Shown in pieces: positions 7,887 to 16,140 of a DNA stretch of 64,000 nt. Below the pieces are notes generated by a model that was not told where the DNA came from, searched no databases, and was given only the letters and a program-made list of their open reading frames with translations. This stretch comes from AC-32 sp963746155 (lineage in GTDB: Bacteria > Actinomycetota > Thermoleophilia > Gaiellales > Gaiellaceae). The stretch spans positions 372,001-436,000 of the forward strand of contig CAVVAB010000009.1 in assembly GCA_963746155.1 (NCBI GenBank). Direction: 5' to 3'. A program made the translations under genes and the position numbers. The first letter of the stretch is position 1. Every line of letters begins with the position of its first letter.

Positions 7887-9887
7887 TTAGACCCGGACGC
7901 GCGAAAGGCCGAGCTCGCGCTGCAGCTCGCGCGCCCGCTGCGCGATCGCCCGGCGCAGCTCCGGGGGGTCGAGCACGACCGCCTCGCCGCGGTACGAGAG
8001 GATCTCGCCGACGAGCCACTCGGGGCTTCCGACGGGCCGCTCGGCGACTGCCGACCCGTCGCGGAGGAGCTGCGCGCCCTTCTCGAGCTCCCAGCGCGCG
8101 ATCTCCTTCGAGTACCAGATGCGGGCCGTGCGGGCGTCGCGGAACTCGTGCGGGTCGAAGCCCTCGCGCGGCTCGAAGCGGCCGCGCTGGATCCGCGCGC
8201 TGCGCATCCGGTCGAGTCGGAACGAGCGCTCGCCCTCGCGGGTCCGGTCCCACGTGTGGACGTACCAGTAGGGCAGGCGCCGCTCGAGCGAGTACGGCTC
8301 GACGAGGTGCGTCGAGACCTCGCCCTCCTTGAGGTAGTCGACCTGGACGAGCCGCCGCTCGCGCAGGCCGCGGCTGAGCGTGCCGACGAGGTCCTCCTCG
8401 GCGCGCTGCACCTGCGGCTCGGGCGTCTGGGCGAGCTCGAACTCGCCGAACGTCTCCTCGAGCTTGGCCCGCACACGCTCGAGCGGCGTGCGCGCGTCGG
8501 CCGCGATCATCGGCCCGACGAACTCGAGTGCGAGCCGGATCGCCCGCGCCTCGAGCGGCGTCAGGCGCGGCGGGGCCCGGAACGTGTCGCCGAACAGCTC
8601 CTTGTCGACGCGGACGGTGTCGCCGTCGAGCTCGGCGTAGATCGCGTAGCAGCCGCCGCCGAAGTTCACCAGGTTGAGCAGCGAGAGGTGCTCCTCGAGC
8701 TCCTCGGGCGGGATGCCGAAGCGCTCGACGAGGTCGGCGGCCGGGATCTCCGCCTCCGGGCTCTCGCCGCAGCGGTCGAGGAGGTAGGCGAGCAGGGCCT
8801 GGAGGACGGCGAAGCGCTCCGGATGGACCGGGGCGGCAGGCCGCTCGACGATCTCCTCGTCCTCGCCGTCGGACTCGGCCGCGAGCCGGCCGGGCTGCTT
8901 CTCGTGCCGGTCGCGCACGAGCCGGAGCGCGCGTGCGACCTCGCGGCGGAGCTCGTCCGGGGCCTGTGGCGCGGCGCGTCCGTCCTGGCGCAGCAGCCAC
9001 GAGGCGAGCAGCGGCAGGCTCGAGTACTCGGTGACGAAGACGCCGTCCTCGATGCGGCCGCTGTCGCCGTACGTCCGCTGCACCCACCAGGCGGTGTCGC
9101 CTCCGACCTCGATCCGCGCCTCGCCGACGAGATCGCCGATCTGCCAGGGCGGGCGGCCGCGGTAGCGGTCGACGTCGAACTCGGCCGGGAGCCGGAAGTC
9201 GCGTTCGCGGCGTGTCGCGAAGCGGATCTCGCCGCGGATCCTCGAGACGCGGAACGTGCGCTCGTCCTCGGCCTCGAGATCCTGGCCGACGACGTACCAC
9301 GCGCCTGCGTCCTGGAAGAGCGCGTACGGGTTGATCGTCCGCTCACGCTCGTCGTCGCGCGAGATCGACCAGTAGGGGAACTTGACCGTGCGCTGCTTCG
9401 AGATCGCCGCCTCGAGCTTGCTCAGCCGCCCCTGCATCTCCGTCGAGTACTCGGGGTCGAGCACCTCGACCCGCATCGCCGTGTCGGTCGGCGCCTCGGA
9501 GAAGCCCGGCCGGCCGAGCGCGAGGTTCTGCAGCGCGAGCCGAAGCGGCTCGGCGTAGGCGAACTTGCCCTCGAGCAGGTAGAGACAGGTCTGCAGCGCC
9601 GCGAGCTCGTCGTCGGTCAGCTCGAGCGGCGGCAGGAAGTAGCGCTCGGAGCGCATCGTGTAGAGCTCCTCGCCCGTGTACTCGTCGCGCTGCGAGTGCA
9701 GCGGGACGCCGAGGGCCTGCAGCTCCGCGCGATCCGAGTAGAACCGGCGCGCGAACGCCTCGTCCGACATCTCCTGGTAGCCCTCGACGCTGCTCTTGAT
9801 CTCGCGCGCGGTGACCGGTCGCCGCTCCGCCATCAGGAACGCGACCAGCGAGAGCTGGCGGATCAGCTTGTCGGTGTCGTGGCTCAA
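7887..9887 (-). CDS. pafBC: Fused double WYL-domain transcriptional regulator (PafB-PafC type)
   Basis: A 666-residue protein made of two homologous halves, each with an N-terminal winged helix and a WYL domain. First half: LIRQLSLVAFLMAERRPVTAREI, then NPYALFQDAGAWYVVGQD. Second half: AVLQALLAYLLDRC, then EPYSLERRLPYWYVHTWD. This matches PafB and PafC, usually two adjacent genes, here in one chain, as also known for some actinobacteria. In mycobacteria PafBC senses DNA damage (WYL binds nucleic acid) and activates repair genes independently of LexA. The proteasome/Pup genes normally nearby are not in this window. The intact frame over 2 kb is notable given the breaks elsewhere. Confidence 0.85.
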   Translation of the reverse strand: MSHDTDKLIRQLSLVAFLMAERRPVTAREIKSSVEGYQEMSDEAFARRFYSDRAELQALGVPLHSQRDEYTGEELYTMRSERYFLPPLELTDDELAALQTCLYLLEGKFAYAEPLRLALQNLALGRPGFSEAPTDTAMRVEVLDPEYSTEMQGRLSKLEAAISKQRTVKFPYWSISRDDERERTINPYALFQDAGAWYVVGQDLEAEDERTFRVSRIRGEIRFATRRERDFRLPAEFDVDRYRGRPPWQIGDLVGEARIEVGGDTAWWVQRTYGDSGRIEDGVFVTEYSSLPLLASWLLRQDGRAAPQAPDELRREVARALRLVRDRHEKQPGRLAAESDGEDEEIVERPAAPVHPERFAVLQALLAYLLDRCGESPEAEIPAADLVERFGIPPEELEEHLSLLNLVNFGGGCYAIYAELDGDTVRVDKELFGDTFRAPPRLTPLEARAIRLALEFVGPMIAADARTPLERVRAKLEETFGEFELAQTPEPQVQRAEEDLVGTLSRGLRERRLVQVDYLKEGEVSTHLVEPYSLERRLPYWYVHTWDRTREGERSFRLDRMRSARIQRGRFEPREGFDPHEFRDARTARIWYSKEIARWELEKGAQLLRDGSAVAERPVGSPEWLVGEILSYRGEAVVLDPPELRRAIAQRARELQRELGLSRVRV

Positions 9888-9899
9888 ACCCGAGCGAGC

Positions 9900-10472
9900 C
9901 TACCCGCTCGGAGGCACGTCGGCTACGCGACCGCGGTCCGCAGCGCCCGGTCCCAAGGTGCGTAGACGGCCGCGCGGGCGGAGCCCGCACGGCCTCCATG
10001 GTCGGCGCCGCCGAGTCGGCGCCTTAGCCGCGACCTTGCTGCGCTCTAGATGCTGGTGCGACGGGCAGTAGTCGCGGTCGGGCAGCGGTGTGCGCTGGCA
10101 CGGCTTGCCCTTGCGGGTGGTCGCGCGACAGCGGGCGACGCCGCCGTCGAAGGCGCCCGCCTCGATCTGGCTCTCGATGAACGCGACCGCCGCCGCGACG
10201 CCCTCGCGCACGGCCCAGGCGACCTGCGCCTGGCACGTGATCGGGAAGTAGCGGCGGAGATCCTGGAAGAGGGCCCGGTCGGGCTTCGCGAAGTAGAGCG
10301 GATCCTTGGCCAGCCGCTCCATCGTCTGCTCGCATGCCTCGAGCACCTCGCGCCGGTACTGAGCGCGGGTCTCGGAGTCGACGTAAGGATCCACGAGATC
10401 CTTGATCGACCTGTAAATGGCACGTGAGTACTGATACATGCAGGCCTGGATCTGGCGGGCTCTCTCGTCCAC
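9900..10472 (-). CDS. Hypothetical protein with C-terminal Cys/His motif
   Basis: A 190-residue open frame starting at GTG 10470-10472 (MDERARQIQACMYQYSRAIYR). The N-terminal ~115 residues are helical; then comes CRATTRKGKPCQ followed by YCPSHQH, a C-x9-C-x10-C-x2-H pattern resembling small zinc-binding modules seen at the ends of actinobacterial proteins. The last ~43 residues (after RSKVAA) are Arg/Pro-rich and are the translation of a dispersed repeat element; a TAA lies at 10024-10026 in a neighbouring frame, so the native protein probably ends near residue 148 and an indel hides its stop. Function unknown. A good promoter lies ~90 bp upstream. Confidence 0.6.
   Translation of the reverse strand: MDERARQIQACMYQYSRAIYRSIKDLVDPYVDSETRAQYRREVLEACEQTMERLAKDPLYFAKPDRALFQDLRRYFPITCQAQVAWAVREGVAAAVAFIESQIEAGAFDGGVARCRATTRKGKPCQRTPLPDRDYCPSHQHLERSKVAAKAPTRRRRPWRPCGLRPRGRLRTLGPGAADRGRVADVPPSG
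9968..10026. repeat. Composite intergenic repeat, copy 1 (hairpin plus GGTCGGC...CGCCTTA box)
   Basis: A hairpin of the form GGCCG-C-GCGGGC-gga-GCCCGC-A-CGGCC (9968-9996 region) is followed by the box GGTCGGCGCCGCCGAGTCGGCGCCTTA ending at 10026 (here written in two parts: GGTCGGCGCCGCC and GAGTCGGCGCCTTA). The same two-part layout recurs at 17050-17104, and the box alone at 40790 and 49962. Confidence 0.5.
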
Positions 10473-10560
10473 CGTCAGTATCCTGGGCTCCTATTAATCT
10501 GGCGCAAAGCTTTGTTAACCAGCGGTTAAACCTGGTCTGCGCTGCTTGGCCTGCAGGGCG

Positions 10561-10588
10561 AATATAACCGACTCGGGCCGTGTTACAA
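10561..10588 (-). promoter_or_regulatory. Predicted sigma-A promoter for the Cys/His hypothetical gene
   Basis: Read on the minus strand: -35 TTGTAA (10583-10588), 16-bp spacer, -10 TATATT (10561-10566). This sits in the most AT-rich stretch of the window (10473-10627) and would give a leader of about 80 bases before the GTG at 10472. The leader contains a near-direct repeat, CAGGTTTAAC and CTGGTTAAC, that could be an operator. Confidence 0.5.
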
Positions 10589-10627
10589 AGTCCGGGCCCC
10601 AGGTTTGCAGATTGGAAAACGTGACAG

Positions 10628-11299
10628 CTACGGAGTGATTCGCCGCGGATAGGCGCCGCCGAAGCCGTGGCGGTGGGCGTCGATGATCGCGCTCTGGGCC
10701 TCCGCCTGGGACCCGTAGATCCCGGCGAACACCACGAGGTAGCCGGGGTGGAGGCTCGAGAACTGCGACGAGTCGAGGACGCCGACCTTCTTCATGCCGC
10801 TCCGGCGCGCGCGCTGGGCCTCCGCGGTCGCCGAGGCGCGACCGCTCGGGCTCGGGAGTGAGTCGAGGACGATCGTCCAGCCGCTGCGCCCCGCCGGCCA
10901 GACGGCCGGAGCGTTGACCGGGGGAGGAGGAGGCGGCGGCGCGGCGGTCGTCGTCGGAGTCGTCGGCTGCGTGATCGTCGGCTCGGGCGCGGACTGGGTC
11001 TGCTGGACGCTCGATGCGCCGGGAGACGTCGCCACGAGGGTCTTGTCGCTCGCGCTCGACTGGTCGGCGAGCCAGATCGCCGAGGCGGCGCCTGCCACCG
11101 CTGCGATCACGAGGGCGAGCAGCGCCGGCCAGATCCAGTCGCCGGGATACCAGTCGAACCGGCGGCGCCAGGCCGAGCCGAGCCGCCCGACGATGCCGCT
11201 CTGCGACGGCAGCCGCGCTCCGCACTCGAGGCAGTACTCCTGTCCCTCGCCGTACGGCGTGTCGCAGCGCGGGCAGCGCCCGTCCTGCTCGCCGGCCAC
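10628..11299 (-). CDS. Zinc-ribbon, single-pass membrane protein with SPOR-like C terminus
   Basis: A 223-residue protein. Residues 9-26 form a zinc ribbon (C9-x2-C12, C23-x2-C26). A membrane helix spans ~55-77; a Thr/Pro-rich linker with seven prolines in a row follows (105-130). The C-terminal ~85 residues (GWTIVLDSLPSPS to GFGGAYPRRITP) look like a SPOR domain, which binds denuded peptidoglycan at division sites. The topology would be cytoplasmic zinc ribbon, extracytoplasmic SPOR. The GTG start abuts the stop of the upstream zinc-ribbon gene, suggesting one operon. Function is inferred from layout only. Confidence 0.7.
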   Translation of the reverse strand: MAGEQDGRCPRCDTPYGEGQEYCLECGARLPSQSGIVGRLGSAWRRRFDWYPGDWIWPALLALVIAAVAGAASAIWLADQSSASDKTLVATSPGASSVQQTQSAPEPTITQPTTPTTTAAPPPPPPPVNAPAVWPAGRSGWTIVLDSLPSPSGRASATAEAQRARRSGMKKVGVLDSSQFSSLHPGYLVVFAGIYGSQAEAQSAIIDAHRHGFGGAYPRRITP

Positions 11300-11828
11300 C
11301 TAGCGCTCCCAGGGATCGGCGCCGTTGCCCGCGGCGCCGTGGTCGTCCGAGTCGCCGACCGGGCCCGCATCGCGCCCGCAGCTGGCGCAGAACTTGGCGT
11401 CGGCCGGAAGCGGGTGGCCGCAGTTCGCGCACGCGACGACCGGCTCGGCCCCGACCGGGCGGCCGCAGTTCGCGCAGAAGTGCGAGCCCCAGGGAACGGG
11501 AGCGCCGCACTCGCACGTCGTCGGCGCGCGGCGCGCGCTCGCGACGGAGGCGAGCATCGAGTCGAGCTCGTGGAGCCGCTCCTCGAGCGCCACGATCTCC
11601 TTGCAGCGCTCGATCAGGAGGTCGTCGCGAAAGGACGAGCGGCGGTACATCTCGAGCGTCAGGCCCGCCCAGGTCGCGGATCTGCTCCTCGCGGGCCTTC
11701 AGGATCGCGCGCCGCTCTCGACGCAGCGCCCCCGGCGAGGGCGCCCGCCGGAGCGGCCGCGCGGGGCTTCCTCCGGAATCGTCCTCGGGATGCCGGCGAA
11801 TGCGGTTTAGCAGGGAAAAACGCGCCAC
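11300..11828 (-). CDS. Double zinc-ribbon protein with coiled-coil N terminus (one frameshift)
   Basis: The C-terminal half holds three CxxC-type knuckles, in CECGAPVPWGSHFCANCGRP and CANCGHPLPADAKFCASCGRD, i.e. two stacked zinc ribbons. Before it is a charged helical segment (LLIERCKEIVALEERLHELDSML). The frame breaks near 11665; on the other side AILKAREEQIRDLGG continues backward to a GTG at 11826-11828 (VARFSLLNRIRRHPEDDSGG), so I extend the gene to there. Such proteins often organise membrane or nucleoprotein complexes; no specific role is known. It overlaps tail-to-head with the SPOR-like gene, and the shared zinc ribbons suggest related function. Confidence 0.65.
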
Positions 11829-11863
11829 GCGAGGCGCGAGTCTAGCAACGGCAAGTGGCCGGT

Positions 11864-12016
11864 TCAGCGCTCCGGTTTGGGCGCTCTGCGGCCGGTTCCG
11901 GCGAGCAGCGCGACGAGGAGCAGGACCCCCGCGAGGCCGATGACGATCCCGACCCAGGGCCACACGATCCCGAAGGCGACCCCGATCACGATCACCGCGA
12001 TCGCGACGCCGATCAC
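11864..12016 (-). CDS. Small two-helix membrane protein
   Basis: A 50-residue protein starting at GTG 12014-12016 (VIGVAIAVIVIGVAFGIVW) with two membrane helices joined by PWVG and a basic tail (GRRAPKPER). A GAGGAG ribosome-binding site lies 9 bases upstream. It begins 14 bp after the aldehyde dehydrogenase stop on the same strand, so it is likely co-transcribed. Function unknown. Confidence 0.55.
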   Translation of the reverse strand: MIGVAIAVIVIGVAFGIVWPWVGIVIGLAGVLLLVALLAGTGRRAPKPER

Positions 12017-12029
12017 GCCGGGCCGCTCC

Positions 12030-13459
12030 TCAAAGCTGGAGGACGACCAGGCGCTCTTCGGTCAGCTCGCGCACGGCGTACGCAGGGCCCTCGCGCGTGT
12101 TGCCCGAGTCCTTGACGCCGCCGTAGGGCATCTGGTCGGTGCGGAACGTCGGCGCCTCGTTCACGGTCACGCCGCCGAACTCGAGCTCGCGGGCCGCGCG
12201 CAGCGCCGTCCCGATCGCGCTCGTGAAGATCCCGGCCTGGAGCCCGAAGCGCGTCGAGTTCGCGAGCTCGATCGCCTCGTCGATGCGAGTCGACTGCGTT
12301 CAGCGTCACGACCGGGCCGAAGACCTCGTCGCAGCTCACCTTCAGGTCGGGGGCGGCATTCGCGATCACCGTCGGCTGGATCAGGCCGTCCTGCTCCTCG
12401 CCGCCGGCGAGCACGTCGGCTCCGCCCGCGCGGGCCTCCTCGATCCACTCGAGGATCCGCGTCTTCGCGTCCTCGTCGATCACGGGGCCGACGTCGGTCT
12501 CCTCGTCGGCCGGGTCGCCGACGACGAGCGCCTCGACCTTCGGGATGAACCGCTCGACGAACGCGTCGTAGGCCGGGCGCTCGACGTAGAGACGCTGCAC
12601 GGAGATGCAGCTCTGGCCCGCGAAGGAGAAGCTGTTCGCGGCCATCGCCGTCGCGGCCGCGTCGAGGTCGGCGTCCGCGGCGACGATCACCGGGGTCGCG
12701 TTGCCGAGCTCGAGGGCGACGCGCTTCTTCGGCGCGCGCTCCTTCAGGCCCCAGCCGACCGGGCCGGAGCCGGTGAACGAGATCGCCTTCACGCGCTCGT
12801 CCTCGACCAGGACGTCGCCGATCTCCGCCGACGGGCCGACGACGACGTTCAGCCAGCCGGGCGGCAGGCCCGCTTCCTCCTCCAGCTCCGCCAGCAGCAG
12901 CGCCGAGAGCGGCGTGTGGCCCGCGGGCTTGAGCACCACCGCGCAGCCGGCTGCGAACGCGGGCGCGAGCTTGTGCGCGACGAGGTTGAGCGGGAAGTTG
13001 AACGGCGAGATCGCGGCGACGATCCCGATCGGCTCGCGCAGGGTGAACGCGAGCTTTCCCTCGCCGGCCTGCGCCGCGTCCATCGGGACCATCTCGCCCG
13101 CGAGCTTGCGCGCCTCGACGGCGGCAAAGGTGTACGTCGACATCGCGCGCTTGGCCTCGACGCGCGCCGCCTTCATCGGCTTGCCGGCCTCGTCGGAGAT
13201 CAGCCGCGCGACCTCGTCGTGGCGCCGGCCGAGCGCCAGCGACCACGCGCACGAGGATCTCCGCGCGCTTGTGGGCGGGCAGCGGCTCGCTCATCGCCTG
13301 CTCGGCGGCGTCGATCGCGCGCTTCGTCTCGGCGGCGCCGGCCTTGGCAACCCGTCCCACGACCTCGCCCGAGTACGGCGAGCGCACGTCCGTCCAGTCG
13401 CCGGTCTCGACCCACTCGCCGCCGACGAAGACCTTGCGCTCGATGAGCGTCGTGGCCAC
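12030..13459 (-). CDS. Aldehyde dehydrogenase family protein (two frameshifts)
   Basis: NAD(P)-dependent oxidation of an aldehyde to a carboxylate. The reconstructed ~475-residue protein starts MATTLIERKVFVGGEWVETG, has the cofactor-binding region (ISPFNFPLNLVAHKLAPA; ISFTGSGPVGWGLKERA), the general-base region LELGNATPVIV, and the catalytic Cys in FAGQSCISVQR. The C terminus (GGVTVNEAPTFRTDQMPYGGVKDSG) is typical. Frame breaks lie near 13230 and 12290. It is divergent from the hydrolase-cyclase gene (28 bp apart). The family is clear, the substrate is not; the pattern is closest to lactaldehyde/non-phosphorylating GAPDH-like members. Confidence 0.82.
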
Positions 13460-13487
13460 GCGGTGAGTCTAGTGGGAGGATTCGCCC

Positions 13488-14831
13488 GTGGAGATCCCGG
13501 ACGTCCAGTACGCGCGCAGCGGCGACGTCGCGATCGCGTACCAGATCGTCGGCGAGGGCCCGACCGACATCGTCTTCGCTCGCGGGTTCTCCGGTGAGCT
13601 GCTCTCGATGTGGGAGCACCCGCTGCTCAGGCGCCACGTCATGGGCCTCGCCGAGGCCGGCCGCGTCCTCATGCTCGACAAGCGCGGCACGGGGCTCTCG
13701 GACCGGATGCGCGAGGCTGCGACGCTCGAGGCGCGGATGGACGACCTCGGCGCGGTCATGGACGCGGCCGGGTCGCAGCGCGCGGTCTTCTGGGCCAGCC
13801 TCGAGAGCGCGCGCCTCGCGATTCTCTTCGCCGCGACATACCCGGAGCGCACGAGCGGGCTCGTCCTCCTCGAGCCGTCGATCAGGGGCCGGCAGGCGCC
13901 GGACTACCCGTGGGCGCCGAGCGACGAGGAGTGGCGCGGCGGATCGCCGACGTCGGCGAGCGCTGGGGCCGAAGGGACTTCTTCGAGGAGCTCGTGGAGC
14001 AGTGGGCGCCGGACGGGGCCGAGGACCCGGAGTTCGTCGACTGGTTCGTGACGCACATGCGGCGAGGGCTGAGCCCCGGCGCGGCCGTCGCGCTCTTCCG
14101 CGCGATCGCGGGACTCGGACGTCGAGCGACGTCCTCGGCGCCGTCCGCGTGCCGACCATGGTGCTGTTCAAGCCGGAGGAGCGCGGCCCGGCGCGAGTAC
14201 GTCGCGGACCGCGTGGCGAAGTCGCGAGCTCGTCGAGCTGCCGAGGATGCGCGGCATCTACACCTGGATCGACGACGAGACGCACGCGGCCTCGATTGCC
14301 GCGATCAAGCGGTTCGTCGAGCGCGTCGGGCGAGCGTCGGAGCCGGACCGCGTGCTCGCGACGATCCTCTTCACGGACATCGTCGGCTCGAGCGAGCGCG
14401 CGGCCGAGCTCGGCGACCGTGCCTGGCGCGACCTGCTGCGCACGCACCACACGCACGTGCGCCGCCGGCTCGCCGAGTTCCGCGGCGAGGAGCTCGACGT
14501 CGCCGGCGACGGGTTCCTCGCCGCGTTCGACGGTCCCGGCCGGGCGATCCGCTGCGCGTGCGCGATCCGGCGGATCTCGCCGAGATCGAGCTCGAGCTCC
14601 GTGCCGGCGTCCACACCGGCGAGTGCGAGCGGCTCGACGGGCAAGCTGAGCGGAATCGCGGTGCACACCGGGGCGCGCATCGCTGCGGCTGCGCAGCCCG
14701 GCGAGGTGCTCGTCTCGTCGACGGTCAAGGACCTCGTCGCCGGCTCGGGTATCGAGTTCGAGGAGCGCGGCGAGCGCGAGCTGAAGGGCGTTCCGGGCGA
14801 ATGGCGGCTATACGCTGTGGTCGATGGTTGA
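13488..14831 (+). CDS. Alpha/beta-hydrolase fused to class III adenylate/guanylate cyclase (multiple frameshifts)
   Basis: The N-terminal half is an alpha/beta hydrolase: GDVAIAYQIVGEGPTDIVF, RVLMLDKRGTGLSDR. The nucleophile-elbow position reads WASLESARLA, so it lacks the usual G-x-S-x-G. The C-terminal half is a class III nucleotide cyclase with ILFTDIVGSSERAAELGDR (metal-binding Asp) and DVAGDGFLAAFDG. This architecture is known from Mycobacterium tuberculosis Rv1900c, which makes cAMP. Frame breaks occur near 13943, 14118, 14195, 14225, 14567 and 14635, the last two compensating each other around LAEIELELRAGVHTGE. This is the densest cluster of breaks in any gene here. Its stop overlaps the thiolase start by 8 bases. 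Confidence 0.75.
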
Positions 14832-15970
14832 TGCGCTGATCGTCGACGCGGTGCGGTCGCCGATCGGCAGGCGCAACGGGACGCTTGCGAGCCTGCGCGC
14901 GGACGAGCTCGCGGGGCAGGTGCTGAACGGGCTCGTGGCGCGGAACCGGCGTCGATCCGGCCGAGGTCGAGGACGTGCAGATGGGCTGCGTCTCGCAGGT
15001 CGGGGAGCAGGGCTGGAACATCGGCCGGATGGCGCCGCTCGTCGCCGGCTGGCCGGACACCGTTCCGGGGACGACCGTCGACCGGCAGTGCGGCTCGTCG
15101 ATGCAGTGCTACTTCAACGCTGCCGCGGCCGTGTGGTCGGGCCAGCTCGACTTGGTCGTCGCCGCAGGCGTCGAGTCGATGTCCCGGGTGCCGATGGGGT
15201 CGAGCGGTGGAGACCTCTCCGACCGGCTGCTCGAGCGCTGGGAGATCGTCCCGCAGGGGATCTCGGCCGAGCTGATCGCGGAGGAGTGGGGCCTGTCGCG
15301 CGAGGAGCTCGACGGCTATTCGTACGAGTCGCACCGGCGCGCGCTCGCCGCGATCGAGGAAGGGCGCTTCGAGAACGAGGTCGTTCCCGTCGAGGTGACG
15401 AACCCGCACGTGGGCATCGTCTTCGCCGTGGACGAGACGCCGCGTGCCGACACGTCTCCGGAAGCGCTGGCTGCGCTGAAGCCCGCGTTCCTGCCCGAGG
15501 GACGCGTGACGGCCGGAAACTCGAGCCAGATCTGCGATGGGGCGGCCGCCGTGCTCGTCGCCAGCGAGGCCGCGTGCTCGCGGCTCGAGCTGGAGCCGCG
15601 TGCGCGGTTCGTGTCCTTCGGGTTGGCCGGCGTCGATCCGCGGTTGATGCTGCACGGGAATCCGCAGGCGTCGGAGCGCGCGCTGGCCCGCGCCGGGCTC
15701 GGGTGGGACGACGTCGCCGTGATCGAGGTGAACGAGGCGTTCGCGGCGGTTGCGCTCCAGTTCATGCGGGACACGGGCCTCGAGGAGCGGGCTGCGGACG
15801 TCAACCCGAACGGTGGCGGGATCTCGCTCGGCCATCCGCTCGGCGCGACCGGCGCTCGCATCACCGCGACGCTGCTGAACGAGCTCGAGCGGCGCGACGC
15901 GCGCTATGGGCTCGCGACGATGTGCATCGGCTTCGGCCAGGCGATTGCCGCGGTCATCGAGCGGGTCTGA
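14824..15970 (+). CDS. Acetyl-CoA acyltransferase (thiolase) (one frameshift)
   Basis: Catalyses thiolytic cleavage of 3-ketoacyl-CoA (or condensation of acyl-CoAs). The starting stretch VDALIVDAVRSPIGRRNG, the acylated cysteine in DRQCGSSMQC, NEAFAAVALQF, GGGISLGHPLGATGAR and the C-terminal MCIGFGQ are all family hallmarks. One frame break near 14955 separates the first ~45 residues from TGVDPAEVEDVQMGC. About 380 residues, normal for FadA-type thiolases. Together with the 3-hydroxyacyl-CoA dehydrogenase gene downstream it forms a fatty-acid degradation or butanoate module. Confidence 0.88.
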
Positions 15971-15998
15971 GCGGCTTCACGCATCGCAGGCACGCCGA

Positions 15999-16037
15999 AG
16001 TCACACATCCGGCACACCCGAGTCACACATCCGTGAC
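15999..16037. repeat. Tandem GTCACACATCCG repeats ending in a GTCAC-N6-GTGAC palindrome
   Basis: AGTCACACATCCG occurs at 15999-16011 and 16021-16033, a 22-bp period (two helical turns). The second copy runs into GTGAC, giving GTCACACATCCGTGAC (16022-16037). A very similar palindrome, GTCACCGAAGTGTGAC, is at 40875-40890. The spacing and symmetry fit a dimeric regulator site or a dispersed repeat. Confidence 0.45.
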
Positions 16038-16069
16038 GATTTCGCCGCTACGCTCGAAACCGGGGGCAA

Positions 16070-16084
16070 GGGGCCGAAGGCCCC
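16070..16084 (+). terminator. GGGGCC-gaa-GGCCCC hairpin after the thiolase gene
   Basis: A perfect 6-bp GC stem with a 3-base loop, within the 170-bp gap between the thiolase and the dehydrogenase. Likely terminator for the thiolase transcript. Confidence 0.5.
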
Positions 16085-16096
16085 CGGGGGAATGAA

Positions 16097-16118
16097 GGTT
16101 CACGCGTGCGCGTGAACC
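16097..16118. promoter_or_regulatory. Perfect palindrome GGTTCACGCG-tg-CGCGTGAACC before hbd
   Basis: A 10-bp inverted repeat with a 2-base centre lies 22 bp ahead of the hbd start codon. Its tight centre makes it a better operator (TetR- or FadR-like dimer site) than a terminator. Placement between two fatty-acid genes suggests acyl-CoA-responsive control, which is inference. Confidence 0.4.
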
Positions 16119-16140
16119 AGAAGCCGTAGGATCGCGCGCC

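Noticed and set aside
15971..16140. CRISPR array, because of the 22-bp-spaced GTCACACATCCG repeats
   Set aside because: Only two short repeats, 9-bp interval, no cas genes.
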